A DNA stretch of 64,000 nt. Source: Neurospora intermedia. Taxonomy: Eukaryota > Ascomycota > Sordariomycetes > Sordariales > Sordariaceae. Location: NCBI GenBank assembly GCA_037102815.1, contig BTPP01000002.1, forward strand, positions 4,588,001 through 4,652,000, read 5' to 3'. Of this stretch, positions 57,201-64,000 are shown piece by piece; positions within the stretch are counted from its first letter, which is position 1, and each line of letters opens with the position of its first letter. A model generated the notes under the pieces. It was not told where the DNA came from, ran no database searches, and saw nothing but the letters and a program-made list of their open reading frames with translations. The translations under genes and the position numbers were made by a program.

Positions 57201-60200
57201 TCTCTGGGTGAAAAATAGGGTACGTATGGGCGGGGGGTCGGGCAGGTGAGGCGTATCCCGGGGTATAATGCAATCAGCTAGATGGCGTGCCCGTCGTCTG
57301 GCTATGTGAAAGCTGCCGACAAACAAGCAGATGATGTTAGTTTGGTGGTTGAAACAACACACGTCCGTGGATGCCAGCAAAAGCAGCAGAGAAAGGGACA
57401 CGGAAGATGACTTTCGATATGCTGAAGGCCGTGATTACAGGCAAAGAGGAAGATGATATTTGACCCAGAGAGGGGATGCAAGGACGGGGAGATAGACTGA
57501 CACACCAGACACAAAAAGAAAGAGAAGCCTGGAGATATGGCAGGCGGCGAAGAAGGAGCACAAGGATGTAGTGCTAAACCCCGAAGGAGCGGATCGGATG
57601 AGGAGAGGTGAATTCAAAGCGAACTGAAGGAGACCGAAGGAAGTGCGTGGACTCCGTCGAGGGGATGGTGCGCCGGGGGGGTTAGATGGCAAGGAGGGGA
57701 AGCACGATGCACACTGCGAAGGTACAGACAGGGTGGGCTCCTTCTTGTTTAATTCACCTCACTGCATTGGCAATCGAAATCCCAACTTCTATTTTACACG
57801 GTACCATTACATACATTGACATAGGTACTTGAGTACCGCCTGGCCGTCAAGACGACGGGAAACTTTGGACGAACTCACGCAGGGAGCTGTGTCCGTCAAC
57901 TGCTGCCAGGGCATCCCCCGGGGTGCAGGCACAGTCTACTCACGCCAAACAGCAATAAGATGGGGTTTGCCGGACTGATGGATGTGCAGATTACTCGCGT
58001 CAGAGCGCAACAACGGAATCGCAGCGAGTTTCCTCTGGAAATTGATGAACCAACATTGTTTCTGGCGGCTTGTGTGGCCGGTTTGGTTCTCAATTTCACA
58101 AATGTTGAATGCCACTTTGACCCCCGCAGCCCCTGTCATTGATACAGACGCGCCTCCTCCCGCCCCTCCATTGCAGCTCAACACCCTCAACCAAAACGAC
58201 CAACGCTAGCCTAATATGGCCTAGCCGACTGTCTCGTCCCTTCCCCACGACTTTTAGAGACGTGCATTGGCCCCAAAAGTCTTTTCGGCCACGCTAAGAT
58301 CAGCCACGTCTCGATGTCAGGCTACAAGTACCTCTACAAGGCGCGATTCAGACATCCATGGATTTGCGAACCTACCTCCAACTGGCCTCATTCGTCCCCC
58401 CAACCGCCACTGCAGCTTCCCCACTTCCCTTGTGGCAGCAGTCCCCTCCTTTTTCTTTTTCGACGTTGCCCTCAGCCCTTCACTTGCTCTACCCGCTGCA
58501 ATACCATAGAGGTACCCGACGACCAAAGGCAGTCCAAGCAGAGGCATCACAACACCGGCAACCTAACGTTTTGATATTGCCTATATACCCGCATGAACAT
58601 GTGCTTGATAGTCGCTCAGCTCCTTTGATAAAGGTGCTCAAGCTCCAGTTTTCCGCAGAATTCGTCTAAGCAGCTGCAAGGCACAACACGCTGTCTTCAG
58701 TCTCCTTTCTGCATGGCGTCATAATCATCCTCAGGTCTCGGCCGACTCAAGGCACACTGAATGGAATTAAACATCATCAAAGTTAGAGCCGTCCAGGTCG
58801 GAAGCCGGAATCTGGAGTGCCGACGGCGTCAGTCACCGGCTGATGGTCCGGAGGGACGGATACACATACAGAGCATACAAAGCATTTCCGCTTCCCGCCA
58901 GCGAATCTTTCAGTCGCTCGTATTTCCCTATGGGCACGCCATGATGTCGGGTCTCTCAAGGCTGGCATGGCCTGCGCCGCTGCCCGATTCCTTTATCTAG
59001 GTAGACCGAGCTAGATACCCACCCTTACATTGCTTGCATTGCTACCCTCGACGGGACGTCTGATTATCAAGGTGTTGACTAGCAACAAAACAAGAGCGGC
59101 TACTTTCACAAATGGTATATACTACATAGTACATACCCGCCAGATCTCTCTTCATCTTCCCCTGGAGCATCATCGACACCTTGAAGCTTGAAGGAAGTGG
59201 ACTTGAAAGTGAAGGGGCAGAAGATTAAGATATCAGTAATCATCAACGGACAATCATTGCTCATCCATTGATGCCACACTCTCCAAAAAAAGTTGACAAA
59301 ATATTTGAAATTGCGGCGCCATTGATTGGCTTACTCGGGCTGGTTCGGGAAGCCAGTTCAAGCTTCTCCAATTCGACTCCAGTTTGACCCCATCTTGGTG
59401 GCATGGCCTCCACTACTGGAAGTTTCGGACTCATGTACTGGTACAATGCTATCTTGATCTGCGCATGGAGTAGTGGGGTTTCCGCTGTGGGCTTATGTGG
59501 ACTCGGCTGGTCGGAAGAACTACTTGGGTACCACTCACCTACCTACCGAGAGGTAGGTACCTCTCGCGTTCCTGCCTAGGTAGGAGATTTTGAGTGGTCG
59601 AAGCGGCATCTGGTGCGGCGGTGCGCAATTGGCGGCGCAAGTCGCGATATTCACAACGCTGTAGAGCGAGAGCGCGATTATGGCACGCCGAGCCCCAGGC
59701 AAGCACGACGACGCTTGTACAGAGCTGTTGCGTGACCCAGAACGAAGCGTCGCTAAACGTCGCTAGTGGTGTATTAAACGTTCCCAAAAGCCCGTCAGGC
59801 GCTTCTGGACCCCGCCGGCGTCCCATTTCCATGAGCCCATTCTGCCTTTGACAGGGTCTTGGCTTGTAGGGAATGCTGGGGACGGAAGGGATGGTGTTTG
59901 GGTGGTGTCCAGTGCGACCCAGCCGAACCCTCAGCAGTGTTCGCGACTTCCCCAACAAGAACTGGCAGAACCACTCAAAAATTTGGCGAGCACTCGCCCG
60001 AGTCGTAACGCCTCTCGTAAGCCCGCTCGCAATACCGTCGATTACAGTCAGGGGTAGCAGTGTGGCTGCCCACTGCGCGCAATGTCATGTAAGAACGGTA
60101 ACCGATAGGCAACGATAAGGCCCCTGGTGAAATTTACTCTCATGTCCCTCCCCTCCGTGCCCCTCGCCAAGATGAAGCAGGGGAAGGTACGAATTACCTT

Positions 60201-61112
60201 GCACCCCGCCATCTTATAGTCGTACACCTCGAGTGTGCCTGGATATTACAGGCACAGCCCAGCATGTATTTTGCGTCTCTCACCAAAACATTGAGCCCTT
60301 CTTTTCACCCGCCGCTGCCTTGATCTCCGCTGTGAAGGTCTACCCTCTGGCCAACCCGTCAAAAGTTCGGATTGTATCTCCTCAGTAGTCTAGGTCGGTA
60401 AATAATTGCCTGACCTATAACTCTGCCTCAGCTCCAGCACCGGGTATCGTCAACTGTACTCTCTGCTCGTCGTCCTGGTAGGCAAGACAGACACCATCAA
60501 GATATTCCCCGGACACTGGGAAGTGCGAGTTCCACTTGACTCGTGAACGGAAGAGACCAAGGACGAACTTGGATACCTCTACAACCTGTATGTACTGTAA
60601 GCCCATGTACTGAACGCGCATCTGTTCCATCCCGGCCCTTTCGCCTTACTCTTATTTTCTGTCCTCCTCCCCCCTCAGTCCCGACTCCTCCTTCCTTGCC
60701 TCTCCCCACCTGCCTCTCGTCTGCTCTCATCTCTCCCCTCGCCTCTTCCTCGTCGAGCCCCTTTCTTCCCTCTAGAGGCACATCTACAAGCCGTATACCC
60801 AACGCTACCTGCCTCCATCTTCCCCTAGAGTTTGCTTGGGACAGGATCAGGTCCTTTCAACCTTCAAGTTTTCCTTCTTTTCGAGTCTTCTGTTCCCTGG
60901 ATTCCACCCTTCCATCCTCTCCGGAACCTTGACTCTGATCCTGCTGTGCCAGACCAGCGAGACAACGACGACATTGACGACGACGGTTTTGTCATTGGCT
61001 TCCCCCCATCACTGAAGCCTCATCCACACCAATTATCCAGCCTCAAGTGGCTTTCTATATCGAAGCACCTTTAGCTCCCGCTCTTTGCTGAGTTTCGGAG
61101 CCATTGCACCAT

Positions 61113-61189
61113 GTAAGGATATACAAAGACACCGATTCTTGTTCTACAGCCGTGATTAGTAAATGCTAACCGGATACCCTGTCTTCCAG
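61113..61189 (+). other. probable intron in the 5' leader of FAS beta
   Basis: GTAAGG donor at 61113, branch GCTAAC at 61164-61169 and TTCCAG acceptor ending at 61189 define a 77-nt intron, 35 nt before the FAS beta ATG. If unspliced, the leader would contain the minimal upstream frame ATG-TAA at 61111-61116. Splicing would remove it. Confidence 0.55.
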
Positions 61190-61224
61190 CTTTCTAGCCG
61201 TCTCTCAGATACCCATCCACAACC

Positions 61225-64000
61225 ATGTACGGTACCGGTACCGGCGCTCAGACGGGCGTCACCACCCCCAGGTCGTCCGCCTCTCTGCGGCCGCTCACCG
61301 TCTCCCACGGGTCCCTCGAAACCTCTTTTTTGATACCCACCGGCCTTCATTTCCACGCTACTCAGCTAAAGGAGCGTTTTGCTGCTATCCTTCCCGCCCC
61401 TACTGACGAGCTCGCGCAAGATGACGAGCCCTCGTCCATTTTCGAGCTTGTTGCCAGATACATGGGCTTTATCGCGACCGAGGTGACACAAGGCGAGGAC
61501 GACGCTCAGGGTTCATACGAGGAGGTACTCAAAATCATCCTGAACGAGTTCGAGAGGGCGTTCCTGCGGGGCAACGATGTCCATGCCCTGGTCTCTACAA
61601 TGGAGGGAATCGACGACAAGAAGCTCGAAGTCATTCGCTGCTACTACCTCGCGCGATCAGCTAGCAACAGAGCCATCAAGCCTTACGAGTCGGCTCTGTT
61701 CCGTGCCGCTGGTGAAAACGCGGCCAAGATCTTCACCATCTTTGGTGGCCAAGGAAACATCGAGGAGTACTTCGAAGAGCTCCGGGAGCTGCACCACACC
61801 TATCCGGCATTTGTCGGCGAGCTGATCACCACATCCGCCGAGCTGCTCCAGACCCTGTCCAGCCACCCTGATGCCGAGAAGATGTACCCCAAAGGCCTTG
61901 ACGTGCTTGGTTGGCTTCAGAGCCCAGAGGCCACCCCCGACGTCGACTACCTTATCTCTGCCCCCGTCAGCTTCCCCTTGATTGGTTTGGTACAGCTGGC
62001 ACACTATCAGGTCACCTGCAAGGTGCTGGGTGTGCATCCTGGCGTCCTTCGTGAGAGAATCAGCGGAACGACAGGTCACTCTCAAGGTGTTGTTCTTTCC
62101 GCTATCACTGCGGCCGCGGATTCGTGGGAAAGTTTCGAGGAGCATAGCAAGGCTGCCTTGACCATCCTCTTCTGGATCGGCGCTCGCAGCCAGCAAACCT
62201 TCCCTAGAACTTCCCTAGCCCCCTCGATGCTTCAAGACTCGGCTGATAATGGCGAGGGTGTTCCTACCCCCATGCTCAGCATTCGAGACCTTCCCCAAGC
62301 CGAGGTTCAGAAGCATATCGATCAGACTAATGCCTACCTCCCTGAGGACCAGCATATCTCCATTGCTTTGATCAACAGCCCCCGAAACATGGTCGTTGCT
62401 GGACCTCCCAGCTCTCTGCACGGTCTCAACTTGCAGCTGAGAAAGCTCAAGGCTGCTACTGGTCTTGATCAGACCAGAATTCCCCACACCGAGCGTAAGG
62501 TTCGGTTCGTGAACCGTTTCCTGCCCATCACTGCTCCTTTCCACAGCAAGTACCTCGCCAAGGCTTCCGACCTGATTGCCGAAGACCTCAAGGACGTTCA
62601 AATTGACTCTCGCACCCTGGGTATGCCCGTTTATAACACATTCACGGGCAAGGATCTTCGGGAGGAAGTTGAGGGCAACATTGTTCCTTCCCTTATCCGC
62701 ATGATTACGGGCGAGACCGTCCACTGGGAGAAGGCCACCGTTTTCCAGGATGCCACCCATATCCTCGATTTCGGCCCTGGCGGTATCTCTGGTCTCGGCA
62801 TTTTGACTAGCCGTAACAAGGAGGGTACCGGTGTTCGCGTCATTCTTGCTGGCACGGTGAACGGAACTGTCACTGATGTTGGCTACAAGCCCGAGTTGTT
62901 CGACCGTGACGAGGAGCAGGCAGTTAAGTTTGCTGTGAACTGGGTCAAGGAATACGGTCCTAGACTGGTCAAGAACTCTGTTGGTCGTACATACGTTGAT
63001 ACCAAGATGAGCAGACTTCTTGGTCTCCCGCCCTTGTTGGTCGCTGGTATGACTCCTACCACTGTGCCTTGGGACTTCATTGCTGCCACCATGAATGCTG
63101 GCTACCAGATCGAGCTTGCTGGTGGTGGCTACTACAATGCCAAGACCATGACCGAGGCCATCTCCAAGATTGAGAAGGCTGTTCCTGCTGGTCGCGGTAT
63201 CTGCGTCAACTTGATCTATGTCAACCCTCGCGCCATGGGCTGGCAGATTCCCCTGCTTGGCAGGCTCAGAGCTGAGGGCTACCCCATCGAAGGTCTCACC
63301 ATCGGTGCTGGCGTTCCTTCCATCGAGGTCGCGCAGGAGTATATCGAGACTCTGGGACTCAAGCACATCTCTTTCAAGCCTGGTTCGGGTGAGGCTATTC
63401 AGGCCGTCATCAACATCGCCAAGGCCAACCCTACCTTCCCCGTGATTCTCCAATGGACCGGTGGCAGAGGTGGTGGTCATCACTCGTTTGAGGATTTCCA
63501 TCACCCCATCCTCAACCTCTATGGTCGCATCCGCCGCCAAGAGAACATCATTCTCGTCGCCGGTAGCGGTTTCGGAGGTGCTGATGACACTTACCCCTAC
63601 CTCACTGGTGACTGGTCCATCAAGTATGGCTATCCCCCCATGCCCTTCGACGGCTGCATGTTCGGTAGTCGTATGATGGTCGCCAAGGAAGCCCACACCA
63701 GCCTGGCTGCCAAGCAGGCTATCGTTGACGCTCCTGGTCTTGACGACAGTGACTGGGAGAAGACCTACAAGGGCCCCGCTGGCGGTGTCATCACTGTCCG
63801 CTCTGAGATGGGTGAGCCCATTCATAAGCTCGCCACTCGTGGTGTCCGCTTTTGGGCTGAGATGGACCAGAAGATCTTCAGCCTTCCCAAGGAGAAGAGG
63901 GTCGCTGCTCTTGAGGCTAGCCGTGATTACATCATCGAGAAGCTCAACAAGGACTTCCAAAAGGTCTGGTTTGGTCAGAACAAGGAGGGCAAGGCCGTTG
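61225..64000 (+). CDS. fas1: fatty acid synthase beta subunit (FAS1), 5' part
   Basis: An open frame from ATG 61225 (context CAACCATGTAC) runs off the window end after 925 codons, with no intron seen; the full subunit is about 2,050-2,100 residues. Parts present: the N-terminal segment MYGTGTGAQTGVTTP; the acetyltransferase domain with nucleophile Ser in TTGHSQGVVL (about residue 287); and the enoyl reductase with FMN-binding elements LPPLLVAGMTPTTVPWDF and QWTGGRGGGHHSFEDFH. The dehydratase and malonyl/palmitoyl transferase domains lie beyond the window. It pairs with the divergent alpha subunit. Codon use strongly favours C-ending codons, as expected for a highly expressed gene. Confidence 0.98.
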   Translation, partial: MYGTGTGAQTGVTTPRSSASLRPLTVSHGSLETSFLIPTGLHFHATQLKERFAAILPAPTDELAQDDEPSSIFELVARYMGFIATEVTQGEDDAQGSYEEVLKIILNEFERAFLRGNDVHALVSTMEGIDDKKLEVIRCYYLARSASNRAIKPYESALFRAAGENAAKIFTIFGGQGNIEEYFEELRELHHTYPAFVGELITTSAELLQTLSSHPDAEKMYPKGLDVLGWLQSPEATPDVDYLISAPVSFPLIGLVQLAHYQVTCKVLGVHPGVLRERISGTTGHSQGVVLSAITAAADSWESFEEHSKAALTILFWIGARSQQTFPRTSLAPSMLQDSADNGEGVPTPMLSIRDLPQAEVQKHIDQTNAYLPEDQHISIALINSPRNMVVAGPPSSLHGLNLQLRKLKAATGLDQTRIPHTERKVRFVNRFLPITAPFHSKYLAKASDLIAEDLKDVQIDSRTLGMPVYNTFTGKDLREEVEGNIVPSLIRMITGETVHWEKATVFQDATHILDFGPGGISGLGILTSRNKEGTGVRVILAGTVNGTVTDVGYKPELFDRDEEQAVKFAVNWVKEYGPRLVKNSVGRTYVDTKMSRLLGLPPLLVAGMTPTTVPWDFIAATMNAGYQIELAGGGYYNAKTMTEAISKIEKAVPAGRGICVNLIYVNPRAMGWQIPLLGRLRAEGYPIEGLTIGAGVPSIEVAQEYIETLGLKHISFKPGSGEAIQAVINIAKANPTFPVILQWTGGRGGGHHSFEDFHHPILNLYGRIRRQENIILVAGSGFGGADDTYPYLTGDWSIKYGYPPMPFDGCMFGSRMMVAKEAHTSLAAKQAIVDAPGLDDSDWEKTYKGPAGGVITVRSEMGEPIHKLATRGVRFWAEMDQKIFSLPKEKRVAALEASRDYIIEKLNKDFQKVWFGQNKEGKAV

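Larger units (their letters stand above)
57169..61224. other. divergent FAS intergenic region
   Basis: A 4-kb bidirectional control region and leaders for both FAS genes. No convincing gene is seen in it. Noted: one CCGAGG site (57195-57200); a cluster of TACCTACC/GGTAGGTACC palindromic sequence at 59536-59584; a pyrimidine-rich block at 60650-60780, consistent with the promoter/leader of FAS beta; and a likely 5'-leader intron at 61113-61189. Confidence 0.5.

Noticed and set aside
58267-60932. Several 80-130-codon frames in the FAS intergenic region
   Set aside because: Ser/Pro/Leu-rich translations of pyrimidine-rich leader DNA, with no motif or splice support.
62215-63960. 581-codon antisense frame opposite FAS beta
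   Set aside because: Shadow of the strongly biased FAS beta coding sequence.
1-64000. CRISPR arrays, bacterial-type operons, dispersed 5S rRNA genes and intact transposons
   Set aside because: None was found. Gene structure is eukaryotic throughout, and I saw no 5S rRNA, transposase or reverse-transcriptase motif on either strand.

Overview
The window is nuclear DNA of a filamentous ascomycete, most likely a Sordariales species close to Neurospora/Sordaria. The grounds are short introns (about 50-250 nt) with GTRNGT-like donors and CTAAC-like branch points, a divergent pair of fungal type I fatty-acid-synthase subunit genes, mannitol-1-phosphate dehydrogenase, a HET-domain protein and a tract of CCCTAA (TTAGGG-type) repeats. 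I did the exon joining by eye. Every multi-exon model given here keeps its reading frame from ATG to stop.

Layout. 0-14.4 kb is gene-rich: tRNA-Ser, a possible terpene-cyclase relic, an extradiol-dioxygenase/glyoxalase-fold protein, an MDP-1-like HAD phosphatase, a SEC14/CRAL-TRIO protein, the nine-exon gene for the COPI beta' subunit (Sec27) and mannitol-1-phosphate 5-dehydrogenase. 14.4-25.6 kb is gene-poor. Its one convincing gene is a three-exon gene for a small secreted cysteine-rich protein. It also holds a T44 tract and a 46-bp inverted repeat enclosing interstitial telomere-like repeats. 25.6-32.6 kb holds a large secreted HET-C-like/von Willebrand A protein and a HET-domain protein in convergent orientation, with tRNA-Gly and an intron-containing tRNA-Glu between them. 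33.2-36.3 kb is the clamp-loader subunit Ctf18. 36.3-41 kb is non-coding apart from a long hairpin. 41-51 kb carries a bZIP-like factor, a MARVEL-type membrane protein, a small membrane protein of unknown function, tRNA-Asn and guanine deaminase. 51.4-64 kb is the fatty acid synthase locus: alpha subunit on the minus strand, a roughly 4-kb intergenic region, and the beta subunit on the plus strand running off the window.

Most genes are housekeeping: vesicle coat, lipid transfer, sister-chromatid cohesion, purine salvage, mannitol metabolism and fatty acid synthesis. They form no cluster except the FAS pair, whose products assemble into one alpha6-beta6 complex. The accessory parts most worth a second look are the 21.5-32.6 kb stretch (secreted Cys-rich protein, HET-C-like/VWA protein, HET protein, telomere-like inverted-repeat element), the GC-AG intron of the beta'-COP gene, and the frame-preserving intron that appears to decide whether the HET-C-like protein has an N-terminal signal peptide.
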